From Acidobacteriota bacterium (lineage in GTDB: Bacteria; Acidobacteriota; Terriglobia; 2-12-FULL-54-10), in assembly GCA_009691245.1 (NCBI GenBank), contig SHUM01000035.1, positions 1 to 36,054 on the forward strand: a stretch of 36,054 nucleotides of DNA, read 5' to 3'. The notes beneath the pieces are model-generated. The model was not told the origin of the DNA. It saw nothing but the letters and a program-made list of their open reading frames with translations, and did not search any database. The position numbers and the translations under genes are program-made. Positions 24,779 through 31,787 of the stretch are shown here, in pieces. The stretch's first letter is position 1. Each line of letters begins with the position of its first letter.

Positions 24779-25346
24779 ACCTAAAAACACAAAGCCCCGC
24801 GCGGCAACGCCCAAGGCCGCTGGAACCAAGCCGCCCAAGCCGCGAGCCGCAAAGCCCACCGGGCTACGCGCCAAATCCCAGAGCGCCGAAGCTCCGAGCA
24901 TCAAGGCCAGCAAGGCCACCAAGGCCAGCACGCCCCGGAAGCCTAAGCTGCTCCCCGTGGCGTCCCTGGCTGAGCTGGAACCAGTTGCCGAGGCCAGAAA
25001 CGAGTCGCTCGAAATCGTCATGATCGCAGTCGAGGCGGCTAAGGAAAAGCAGGCGCGCAAAATGCATCTGCTCGAACTGAAGGGGGTGGCCGACTTCACC
25101 GACTACTTCTTGGTATGTAGCGGAACGAATCCCCGGCAGGTGCAGGCCATCTGCGATGAGATTGACGCGAGCATGCGCCGCGCCGGATTGCGCCCCGCTC
25201 ACATCGAAGGCTATAATCACGCCGAGTGGGTGCTGCTGGACTACGTCGATTTCGTGGCCCACGTATTCACGGAGCAGGCGCGGGAATACTACGATCTGGA
25301 GCGGCTCTGGCGCATGGCGCGCCGTATTCCAGTGGGTGAAGAATAG
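24747..25346 (+). CDS. rsfS: Ribosomal silencing factor RsfS with long basic N-terminal extension
   Basis: RsfS binds uL14 and blocks subunit joining when nutrients fall. The conserved domain (about residues 86-195) is clear: VEAAKEKQARKMHLLELKG, ADFTDYFLVCSGTNPRQVQAI, HIEGYNHAEWVLLDY, DFVAHVFTEQAREYYDLERLW. Ahead of it is an unusual tail of about 85 residues rich in Lys, Ala, Pro and Thr (KPRAATPKAAGT, KASKATKAST). The start at 24747 overlaps nadD by 32 bases; ATG 24762 also gives the tail. A start nearer the domain, which would restore normal family length, lacks a clear ATG before Met101. The tail may bind RNA or be disordered. Confidence 0.93.
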   Translation: MPKTPMLKKTKPKNTKPRAATPKAAGTKPPKPRAAKPTGLRAKSQSAEAPSIKASKATKASTPRKPKLLPVASLAELEPVAEARNESLEIVMIAVEAAKEKQARKMHLLELKGVADFTDYFLVCSGTNPRQVQAICDEIDASMRRAGLRPAHIEGYNHAEWVLLDYVDFVAHVFTEQAREYYDLERLWRMARRIPVGEE

Positions 25347-25360
25347 GCCGGACGGCTCGG

Positions 25361-25831
25361 ATGCGAATCGCGGTTTACTGGATCGGCAAAACGAGGCTTC
25401 CCGGCGTTAGTTCGCTCACCGATGAATATGCGAAGCGCCTGAAACACTATTGCGAGTTTGCGGCATTGGAAGTTCGCGGTGGAAAGCGGAAGTCGGCGAC
25501 AGTGGCAGGAAGCACCGGCCTCTCCGCTGAAGAAGACAATATGATCCGCCGCTCGCCGCAAGCGTTGCGTGTCGCGCTGGACCCGGATGGCCGGGCCTGG
25601 AGTTCCGCCGAGTTCGCCGCGTATCTCGGCAAGCAGCGCGACCAAGGTTCGCGTGAACTGGCATTCTGCGTGGGAGGAGCCGACGGATTCTCGCCTGCGT
25701 TTCGCAAACAGGCGCATCTGAAATTCTCGCTCTCGCCCATGACCATGCCGCATGAACTGGCGCGCGTGGTATTGCTCGAACAGCTCTACCGCGCATTTAC
25801 GATCTTGGCGAATCATCCCTATCCGCGATAG
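25361..25831 (+). CDS. rlmH: 23S rRNA (pseudouridine1915-N3)-methyltransferase RlmH
   Basis: RlmH is a SPOUT methyltransferase that modifies helix 69 of 23S rRNA in the assembled 70S ribosome. The trefoil-knot motifs are present: CVGGADGFSPAF (usual GGPxG), then FSLSPMTMPHELARVVLLEQLYRA. The extreme C-terminus reads NHPYPR, whereas the family normally ends HPYHR or HPYHK. The 156-residue length is typical. It starts 14 bases after rsfS, an arrangement often conserved with nadD and rsfS. Confidence 0.95.
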   Translation: MRIAVYWIGKTRLPGVSSLTDEYAKRLKHYCEFAALEVRGGKRKSATVAGSTGLSAEEDNMIRRSPQALRVALDPDGRAWSSAEFAAYLGKQRDQGSRELAFCVGGADGFSPAFRKQAHLKFSLSPMTMPHELARVVLLEQLYRAFTILANHPYPR

Positions 25832-25848
25832 GAGTTAATTTGACGTAA

Positions 25849-25971
25849 GGGCATGGCTTCAGCCATGCTGATAGAGTTTGGCTTAGTGAAGGGCTTTAGC
25901 CCCTGAGGTGCGTCCCTCAGCGGTTAAAACCGCCCCAGTAGTCCACGTTACGGCACGGTTGAAACCGTGCC
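25849..25971. repeat. Cluster of four small hairpin repeats
   Basis: Four consecutive inverted repeats lie between rlmH and accD: GCATGGCT/AGCCATGC (25851-25868), GGGCT/AGCCC (about 25891-25902), GCGGTT/AACCGC (25920-25933) and GGCACGGTT/AACCGTGCC (25952-25971). Each has a tiny TC-, TT-, AA- or GA-type centre. They look like a composite of dispersed intergenic repeats. Confidence 0.7.
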
Positions 25972-25997
25972 CTTACCGGTTAGCAACAGAGGATTTA

Positions 25998-26840
25998 ATG
26001 GCGTGGTTTCGTAAAGAGAAAGAACCGTTGAAGGCCGCCGAAGGCGAACGCCTGCGCACGGAAGGACTGTGGATCAAGTGCGACGGTTGCCGAGCCATCA
26101 TCTGGAAAAAAGACCTCGACGCCAACTGGAACGTTTGCCCCAAGTGCAGCCATCATTTCCGCATCGACGCGCGCACGCGCCTGCGGCTGCTGCTGGACGA
26201 CGAAAATTACACCACTCATGATAGCGACGTGGAAACATCCGATCCACTGAACTTCGTCGATCTAAAATCATACCGCGACCGCATCGCCGCCGCGCAACGG
26301 ACCACGAAATTGAAAGACGCGGTCATCACGGCGGAAGGCACCATCGGCGGAAGGCGAGTCTTCGTCTGCTCCATGGAATACGGCTTCATCGGCGGCAGCA
26401 TGGGCGGAGTGGTGGGAGAGTTGATCACACGAGCCGCCGAGCGCGCGCTCGACCATCGCATTCCACTCATCATCATCTCGGCCTCCGGCGGCGCACGCAT
26501 GATGGAGGGTACCGTCAGCCTGATGCAAATGGCCAAAGTCAGCGCGGCGCTGGCGCGCATGGACACGGCGGGCGTCCCCTACATCAGCGTGCTCACCGAC
26601 CCCACAACGGGCGGCGTTACGGCCAGCTTTTCCATGCTGGGCGATCTGAACATCGCCGAACCTGGCGCCCTGATTGGCTTTGCCGGTCCGCGCGTCATCG
26701 AGCAAACGATTCGCCAGAAGCTGCCCGCCGGTTTCCAGCGAAGCGAATTTCTGCTGACGCACGGCATGTTGGACGCCGTCGTACTGCGCACGGAAATGAA
26801 ATCCTACATTATCAACGCCCTCAACTTTTTCCTCGACTAG
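25998..26840 (+). CDS. accD: Acetyl-CoA carboxylase carboxyltransferase subunit beta
   Basis: AccD forms the carboxyltransferase with AccA and produces malonyl-CoA, the entry to fatty-acid synthesis. The start is ATG 25998 (MAWFRKEKEP) with AGAGGA upstream, giving 280 residues; the frame stays open through the hairpin cluster but is not coding there. The N-terminal zinc ribbon uses C28, C31, C47 and C50. The crotonase-like core shows FIGGSMGGVVGE, SASGGARMMEG, TDPTTGGVTASF and IGFAGPRVIEQTI. accD is followed by folC after four bases, a conserved pair. Confidence 0.98.
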   Translation: MAWFRKEKEPLKAAEGERLRTEGLWIKCDGCRAIIWKKDLDANWNVCPKCSHHFRIDARTRLRLLLDDENYTTHDSDVETSDPLNFVDLKSYRDRIAAAQRTTKLKDAVITAEGTIGGRRVFVCSMEYGFIGGSMGGVVGELITRAAERALDHRIPLIIISASGGARMMEGTVSLMQMAKVSAALARMDTAGVPYISVLTDPTTGGVTASFSMLGDLNIAEPGALIGFAGPRVIEQTIRQKLPAGFQRSEFLLTHGMLDAVVLRTEMKSYIINALNFFLD

Positions 26841-26844
26841 ACCA

Positions 26845-28197
26845 ATGAATTACGCCGAGTCAACGCGTTATCTGATCTCGCTCGGCAATGAGATCCGCGC
26901 AGCCGGCGCCGATGGCGTGATGGCCGCGAAGCTGGGCCTCGAAAACATCACCCGCCTGCTGGAGGACCTCGGGACCCCGCAGCATTCTTACCCCAGTGTT
27001 CTCATCGCCGGGACCAACGGCAAAGGTTCGGTATCGGCGATGATCGATGCGATCCTGCGCGCGGCGGGCCTGCGCACGGGCCTCTACACGTCGCCTCATC
27101 TGGTCGAGATCACCGAGCGGATTCGCTTGAATGGCGAGATGATTCCGCAGCAGGCTTTCGCCGAACTCTTCCTCACGCTGCGTGAGCGCATCGAGCGATT
27201 GCTGGCAAACGGGACACTGCAATTCCATCCCACATATTTCGAGTGTCTGACTGCCATGGCCCTGGAATACTTCCGCCAGCAGCGCGTGGAGTTCGCGGTG
27301 CTGGAGGTGGGCATGGGCGGGCGGCTCGACGCCACCAACACAGTCCATCCGCAGGTCTCCGTCATCACCCAAATCGACTTCGACCATGAGCGATTTCTCG
27401 GCTCCACCATCACCGCCATCGCCGCAGAAAAAGCGGGAATCATCCAGCCCGGTGGCAGGCCGAATGGCGTCGTTGTTTCATCCGCATCCCATCCCGAAGC
27501 CGTGGCCGTAATTCGCAACCGTAGCGCCGAGTTGAATGCCCGGCTCGTGGAAATCCGGGAGGAATATTCGACCTACGGCAGAGATTTGGGCGATGGATTC
27601 TATCACCTGATCGCTGGTGATCGCGCAGGTTGGCGGCTGGAGGTGTGGCCATCCTTAAGAGGTATGCATCAAGTGGAGAACGCGATGACCGCCATCGCGG
27701 CGGTGCGTGAGTTATCCCGCGCAGGCTTCAGCATTCCCGACGCAGCCATCCAGCAGGGCCTCGCCACGACAAGCTGGCCAGGCAGGCTTGAGCTGATTCA
27801 CAATGATCCGCCTACGTTCGTCGACGGAGCACACAACCCCGCCGGGGCGCGCGCGCTCGCTCGCTTCTGGGACGAACATTTCTCTGATCGCCCCATCATA
27901 CTCGTGTACGGAGCGATGCGAGATAAGGCCATCAGCGAAATTGCGGAGATTTTATTTTCCAAAGCGCACGCGGTAGTCATCACGCAGCCTCAGCAAGAGC
28001 GGGCAGCCTCGCCTGAAGCGATCCGCGAATTGAGCCATCACCTGAACGCGCATCTCGTTCTTGAACCCAGTCCAGTCCGTGCGATGGAGCGGGCCGCTGC
28101 ATTGGCGTTGGAGGCGCCCGGCGGAAAAGCGGTTATCTTCGCGACCGGCTCGCTATTTCTGGTGGGAGACTTGCTAAAATCCAATGCTTCGGCCTGA
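26845..28197 (+). CDS. folC: Bifunctional folylpolyglutamate/dihydrofolate synthase
   Basis: FolC attaches glutamate to dihydropteroate and extends the polyglutamate tail of folates. The P-loop GTNGKGSV is at residues 56-63, followed by TSPHLVEITERIRLNG, the Mur-ligase EVGMGGRLDATN at 154-165, QIDFDH at 176-181, EKAGI at 195-199, and the C-terminal DGAHNP at 327-332. The length of 450 residues is typical. It is translationally close to accD. Confidence 0.97.
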   Translation: MNYAESTRYLISLGNEIRAAGADGVMAAKLGLENITRLLEDLGTPQHSYPSVLIAGTNGKGSVSAMIDAILRAAGLRTGLYTSPHLVEITERIRLNGEMIPQQAFAELFLTLRERIERLLANGTLQFHPTYFECLTAMALEYFRQQRVEFAVLEVGMGGRLDATNTVHPQVSVITQIDFDHERFLGSTITAIAAEKAGIIQPGGRPNGVVVSSASHPEAVAVIRNRSAELNARLVEIREEYSTYGRDLGDGFYHLIAGDRAGWRLEVWPSLRGMHQVENAMTAIAAVRELSRAGFSIPDAAIQQGLATTSWPGRLELIHNDPPTFVDGAHNPAGARALARFWDEHFSDRPIILVYGAMRDKAISEIAEILFSKAHAVVITQPQQERAASPEAIRELSHHLNAHLVLEPSPVRAMERAAALALEAPGGKAVIFATGSLFLVGDLLKSNASA

Positions 28198-28214
28198 ACT
28201 TGGAAATTGCTGGA

Positions 28215-28706
28215 TCACGAGCTGGGTGGATTTGGTGCGGGACTTTGCGTCGATGGCGGAGCCTGAACCCACTGCACTTCCTTCACATTGGCGTTAACCA
28301 CATACACGCGGATAATTTTTCCCGTCGGGTCTTCCGGCACGATGAAGAAACCCTGACGTTCCTTGCTGTAGCCCTCCGTTGTTCCTTCCAGCCGCTCACC
28401 ATCGCGGAACAACACCTCCAGGCGGCGGCGTTGCGGCCCACCAGGCGGGTGGGTAGGAGGTGCCGTGCCTTCCCCCGCATCCTGCAAGAAAAAGATGGCT
28501 TTCAAATCCCGAATATCCACTACTTCGCCTTCGCCCGCCTGGGTCTTCTGGGCGGGGAAAATCCTGCATCGATCTTTCATTGGTGAAAAGTCAAAAACAG
28601 ATCCGCTCAAACGGCGGCCGTCCAAAAAAGCAATCACTACCTGAGGCGTTTTTAGTCCGGGCGTGGTTTGAGTCGTCAAGAAACTATCTCGTCTACTTTT
28701 ATCCAT
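28215..28706 (-). CDS. Duplicated small-domain protein (DUF6982-like)
   Basis: A soluble 163-residue protein built from two similar halves of about 50 residues. Half one reads VVIAFLDGRRLSGSVFDFSP and ends DIRDLKAIFFL. Half two reads LEVLFRDGERLEGTTEGYS and ends VNANVKEVQWV. The domain (F-x-D-G-R/E-R-L-x-G and a closing V/IK-x-V/I strand) resembles a short beta-barrel module common in acidobacterial and deltaproteobacterial proteins, often fused to PilZ or regulatory parts; the family name is from memory and not verified. A Pro/Ser tail follows. It is convergent with folC (17-base gap). The function is unknown. Confidence 0.7.
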   Translation of the reverse strand: MDKSRRDSFLTTQTTPGLKTPQVVIAFLDGRRLSGSVFDFSPMKDRCRIFPAQKTQAGEGEVVDIRDLKAIFFLQDAGEGTAPPTHPPGGPQRRRLEVLFRDGERLEGTTEGYSKERQGFFIVPEDPTGKIIRVYVVNANVKEVQWVQAPPSTQSPAPNPPSS

Positions 28707-28848
28707 TCGCCAATGCGTTCAAGCATCCGCTCGGTTCAGTGTACGGCCCATCGCGTTGAGGATCAATAGGCACATGGCCACATTGAAAATGTGGAGAGAG
28801 GGAACAGCGAGACAGCGAACAAGCGGATCAATTTAGCAATGGGAAAGG

Positions 28849-28854
28849 TATAAT
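28849..28854 (+). promoter_or_regulatory. Likely -10 element of tRNA-Leu
   Basis: TATAAT lies 19 bases before the mature tRNA 5' end, correct for a short tRNA leader. No good -35 is found 16-18 bases upstream. Confidence 0.45.
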
Positions 28855-28873
28855 CGGGGTAAGCTGCGGGCTT

Positions 28874-28960
28874 GCGAATGTGGCGGAATTGGCAGACGCG
28901 CCAGACTTAGGATCTGGTGCCCGAAAGGGCGTAGGGGTTCGAGTCCCCTCTTTCGCACCA
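28874..28960 (+). tRNA. tRNA-Leu (anticodon UAG)
   Basis: An 87-base class II tRNA with encoded CCA. The anticodon stem CCAGA/TCTGG encloses CTTAGGA, giving anticodon TAG. The long variable arm is TGCCC-GAAA-GGGCG. The T-arm is AGGGG-TTCGAGT-CCCCT. The acceptor stem GCGAATG/CTTTCGC pairs at six of seven positions, with a T-T mismatch at pair 6-67. The tRNA decodes CUA and, by wobble, other CUN leucine codons. Confidence 0.95.
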
Positions 28961-28984
28961 TCGAAGTTCTACATGAGCAACGCG

Positions 28985-29689
28985 CTAGCTGAAGCGCATC
29001 AGCAGCGATTTGACGTCCGCTTCCCGCCCCTGTGCGCGATACACATCGGCCAGACAATTCAGGCGATTCCAGACCTTGGGATGATTCTTGCCGAGAAGTT
29101 TCTCCACCAGCGAGATCGACTTCAGGTAGAGCTGCTCGGCGTCCATGTAGCGCTTTTGATCGCGATAAAGGTTCGCCAGATTATGAAGAATGCTGGCCAT
29201 CTCACGCCGCTTGTCGCTCGACGAGTTCTCGCTCTTCTGTAGCGCCTGCTTGTAAAGCTTCTCCGCCGCGTCGTACTTCTCCTGCGAGTGGTAGAGTACC
29301 GCGAGTTTGTTCAACATGCCCGCCGTCCGAGGCAGCTCCGGAATCATGCGCAACGAATCCTGCTCTGGCAGCAGGATCAATACAGCATCGCCACGCGAGG
29401 CGGGAGAATAGGAAGTCGGCAGTTTGTGCAAAGGAGAGGTTGCAGCGGTTATTACTTCGGTGCTTACCAACGCCTCGCCGGGCAGCAACTCTTCCGTGAG
29501 TGTTATCACGTTGACATGCGGAGACGCCGCCTTCAGGACACGACGAATGTCCTCCGCATTGGCCTCACCAATCGTGGCGTCGGTGAGCACCAGCGTGCAC
29601 GTATGGTCCTTCGTCAAATGATCCACCGCAGCGTCCAGGGTCCCTACGTCCGCGCATTGGTGCCCCGCCAATTCCATCACCAGCATCAA
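28985..29689 (-). CDS. Degenerate receiver domain plus tetratricopeptide repeats (5'-interrupted)
   Basis: The C-terminal half holds at least two TPR units: AGMLNKLAVLYHSQEKYDAAEKLYKQAL, and ASILHNLANLYRDQKRYMDAEQLYLKSI ending LLGKNHPKVWNRLNCLADVY, the kinesin-light-chain style. The N-terminal half looks like a response-regulator receiver: LAGHQCADVGTLDAAVDHL, then TLVLTDATIG with a possible phospho-Asp, then VNVITLTEELLPGEAL. The first receiver strand is missing from this frame but continues upstream beyond a single in-frame TAG (29693-29695). Initiation could be at TTG 29689 or ATG 29686, but this would lack the first strand. It may be a pseudogene or a restart product. Confidence 0.6.
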   Translation of the reverse strand: MMLVMELAGHQCADVGTLDAAVDHLTKDHTCTLVLTDATIGEANAEDIRRVLKAASPHVNVITLTEELLPGEALVSTEVITAATSPLHKLPTSYSPASRGDAVLILLPEQDSLRMIPELPRTAGMLNKLAVLYHSQEKYDAAEKLYKQALQKSENSSSDKRREMASILHNLANLYRDQKRYMDAEQLYLKSISLVEKLLGKNHPKVWNRLNCLADVYRAQGREADVKSLLMRFS

Positions 29690-29692
29690 ACC

Positions 29693-29737
29693 CTACCGCT
29701 CGGGCATCCGTTTTCCAAGTATCAAAATGTTTGCCAT
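29693..29737 (-). pseudogene. Detached 5' end of the receiver-TPR gene, ending at an amber codon
   Basis: ATG 29737 encodes MANILILGKRMPER and then TAG at 29695-29693. The same frame continues directly as GLMLVMELAGHQ into the 28985-29689 gene. ANILILG is a good first strand of a receiver fold, so one complete gene from 29737 to 28985 is the likely ancestor. The acidic pair that normally follows the first strand is already absent. A CAG-to-TAG transition would explain the break; a sequencing error or readthrough are the alternatives. Confidence 0.6.
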
Positions 29738-30110
29738 GGCACTCCATTCCATTCCGCTGCAAGCCGGTGGGGCTAGTAGCCAACACCATCCATCCATGCT
29801 AGTAAACACCTTTGAAGAGTCCGTGGTCAAGCGGCACACTTCGCCGGTAGTCTTGTCAGCACGCGAGGGGCCAATCATTTTCCTGGCGTCCAGTCCACGG
29901 GCGTACTGATCGCAAGCCAATATCCATAGGAGTTTGGTCATGTACGCAATTTTTCCTGAGGATTTCTCAGACTAGGACTTTCTTCTCCATCCGAGGAACG
30001 GTACAATTCATGTCTTCTCTTGTGACAAGAATTGTCCTGTTCACTGAGATGATTTCAGCTTCGCTCATGGCCACCGCCCCACTGCGGAATAGCCTGCAAA
30101 GGAGTTTGTC
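29738..30110. other. Gene-poor stretch between the receiver-TPR gene and the dehydrogenase
   Basis: No recognised gene is seen. The minus-strand frame of the receiver gene stays open to 29941, but its product (MTKLLWILACDQ and so on) matches nothing I know. ACAATTC (30003-30009) and GAATTGT (30029-30035) form an inverted repeat 75 bases before the dehydrogenase start and could be an operator. AAGGAG at about 30099 is its ribosome site. Confidence 0.4.
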
Positions 30111-31142
30111 ATGCCAACCATGAAAGCAATTCGCATCCACGCCCACGGAGGACTCGATCAACTCCGCATCGACGACATCGCACGCCCCACGCCGGGTCCC
30201 GGTCAGGTGCTGGTCGAGATCAAGGCCGCTGCGCTGAACATGCTGGATCTCTGGGTGCGCCGCGGCATTCCCGGCGTGCCGCTGCCCGTCATCCTCGGCA
30301 GCGACGGCGCGGGCATCGTGCGCGAAGTCGGCCAGGGCGCATCGCAATTCAAGCCGGGCGACGAAGTGCTGGTGCATCCCGGCGCGGGTTGCGGCTCCTG
30401 CGGCGACTGCCAGAATGGGCGCGAGCAGTATTGCCAAAAATATTCCATCCTCGGCGAACATCACGATGGACTGATGGCCGAGTTGGTTGCGCTCGACGAA
30501 GCGCAACTCATCCGCAAGCCTGCAAACATTGGCTTTGAAGAGGGTGCCGCAATTCCACTGGTCTTTCTCACGGCGTGGGAGATGGTCGTCAACAAGGGAC
30601 AGATTAAGCCGTGGAATACCGTACTCGTCTGGGGCGCGTCAAGCGGCGTGGGTAGCGCGGCGGTGCAGATCGCCAAAGCCTACGGCGCGCGCGTTATCAC
30701 CACGGCCGGCACGGCGAAGCTCGACCGCGCGCGCGCGCTGGGCGCCGATGTCGTGCTCGATCACTACACTCAGGACATCGCCAAGGAGATCAAACAACTC
30801 ACCGGCGGGCGCGGCATCGACCTCATCATCGACCACACCGGCGTGAAGAGCTGGGGCGCCAGCACGCGCAGCCTGGCTCGGGGCGGCAAGCTGATCGTCT
30901 GCGGCTCGACCACCGGTTTTGAAGTCTCGATGGATCTGCGCTTCCTCTACATCCGCCAGCAGTCCATCCTGGGCTCGACCATGGGTCCGCGTGGTGACAT
31001 GACCCCCATCCTGAAACTGGTCGAGGCTGGCCGGCTCCGTGGCGTCGTCGACCGGGTCTTCCCCTTCACCGAAATCGCCCAGGCGCACGAGTACATCGAG
31101 ACTGGAAAACACTTCGGCAAAGTTTGCCTGGGGTTCGCTTAA
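30111..31142 (+). CDS. Zinc-type medium-chain dehydrogenase/quinone oxidoreductase
   Basis: A 343-residue MDR-superfamily NAD(P)H-dependent oxidoreductase. The N-terminal GroES-like domain contains four structural-zinc cysteines (C94, C97, C100, C108 in the CGSCGDCQNGREQYC block). The Rossmann domain shows GASSGVGSAAVQIAKAYGA, LGADVVLDH and GRGIDLIIDHTG. The usual catalytic-zinc Cys is replaced by Asn (ALNMLD, N43) and the GHE motif by GSDGAG, so it is probably a zinc-independent reductase closer to quinone oxidoreductases. AAGGAG is about seven bases upstream. No neighbouring pathway gene points to a substrate. Confidence 0.92.
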   Translation: MPTMKAIRIHAHGGLDQLRIDDIARPTPGPGQVLVEIKAAALNMLDLWVRRGIPGVPLPVILGSDGAGIVREVGQGASQFKPGDEVLVHPGAGCGSCGDCQNGREQYCQKYSILGEHHDGLMAELVALDEAQLIRKPANIGFEEGAAIPLVFLTAWEMVVNKGQIKPWNTVLVWGASSGVGSAAVQIAKAYGARVITTAGTAKLDRARALGADVVLDHYTQDIAKEIKQLTGGRGIDLIIDHTGVKSWGASTRSLARGGKLIVCGSTTGFEVSMDLRFLYIRQQSILGSTMGPRGDMTPILKLVEAGRLRGVVDRVFPFTEIAQAHEYIETGKHFGKVCLGFA

Positions 31143-31787
31143 GTTTCGCCTCCTGACGGCCCAAATTCCGCCCGACAGATTGACCAAATTGTCGGCTCTG
31201 ACCAAAGTGCACACGTTCACGGAATTGACCAGATCCGGCGATTTCCGTTCCCTATTTGTCCGCCGACTTCCTCGGACCTGCGACAGCCCATGTGCGTTGG
31301 CAAATTCCCACTGTACCCCAATCAGTCCCGCCAAGGGGACGTCCCGTAGTAGTTACCTGACAGATTATCCGAACTGTCCAACTTTGCGGAATTATCAACA
31401 TTTTCCAATCTTGCGGTATAGTCAACAGCTTCCAACTTGCCGAAATTTTCCAAATTTCTCCTCTAGACACTTCGCGAAAATACCTGAACGGTCCGCCAAA
31501 ATGCCCGTAGGGCATCGTCTCCCCACAAGATGCCCACAGGGCATCACCGTGAATAGCCGTAGGTTTCAACCTACGGAATCGACGCACCAATATGAAACCA
31601 ACCCCGCAGAGGTTGACCGGACGTTGTCTCGTCACGCACGTGGATAGTGGAGTGGATAGTGGAATTGTCCGGCCCCGTCAGGGCCGTGAATTGTGTTGGG
31701 GTTTCGCACCCGTCCCGGCACGCCGGGACGGCTATTCACGGTCTTGCCCTCCGGGCAAGTGGATTTCCCCATTCGCCGTTCCCTGCT
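31143..31787. repeat. 645-base gene-free region packed with repeats
   Basis: In order: the inverted copy of the 7986-8057 repeat (31171-31238); three degenerate 26-27-base tandem units (31375-31454); hairpins ATGCCCGTAGGGCAT (31501-31515) and GATGCCC/GGGCATC (31529-31545); ACCGTGAATAGCCG (31546-31559); hairpin CCGTAGGTT/AACCTACGG (31557-31576); CAACCCCGCAGAGGTTG; hairpin CCGTCCCGGC/GCCGGGACGG (31711-31732); CGGCTATTCACGGT (31730-31743), the exact reverse complement of 31546-31559; and hairpin CTTGCCC/GGGCAAG (31744-31760). No protein-coding frame is credible. It separates the dehydrogenase gene from the convergent bicupin gene. Confidence 0.75.

Noticed and set aside
25908-25997. N-terminal extension of accD
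   Set aside because: The extra codons are made of hairpin repeats; AccD homology starts at MAWFRKEK with a ribosome site just upstream.
29741-29941. Minus-strand frame extending the receiver gene upstream of ATG 29737
   Set aside because: The product shows no known domain, and a better start with GGAG lies at 29737.
31375-31760. Possible CRISPR array
   Set aside because: The repeats are adjacent and degenerate without uniform spacers, and there are no cas genes.
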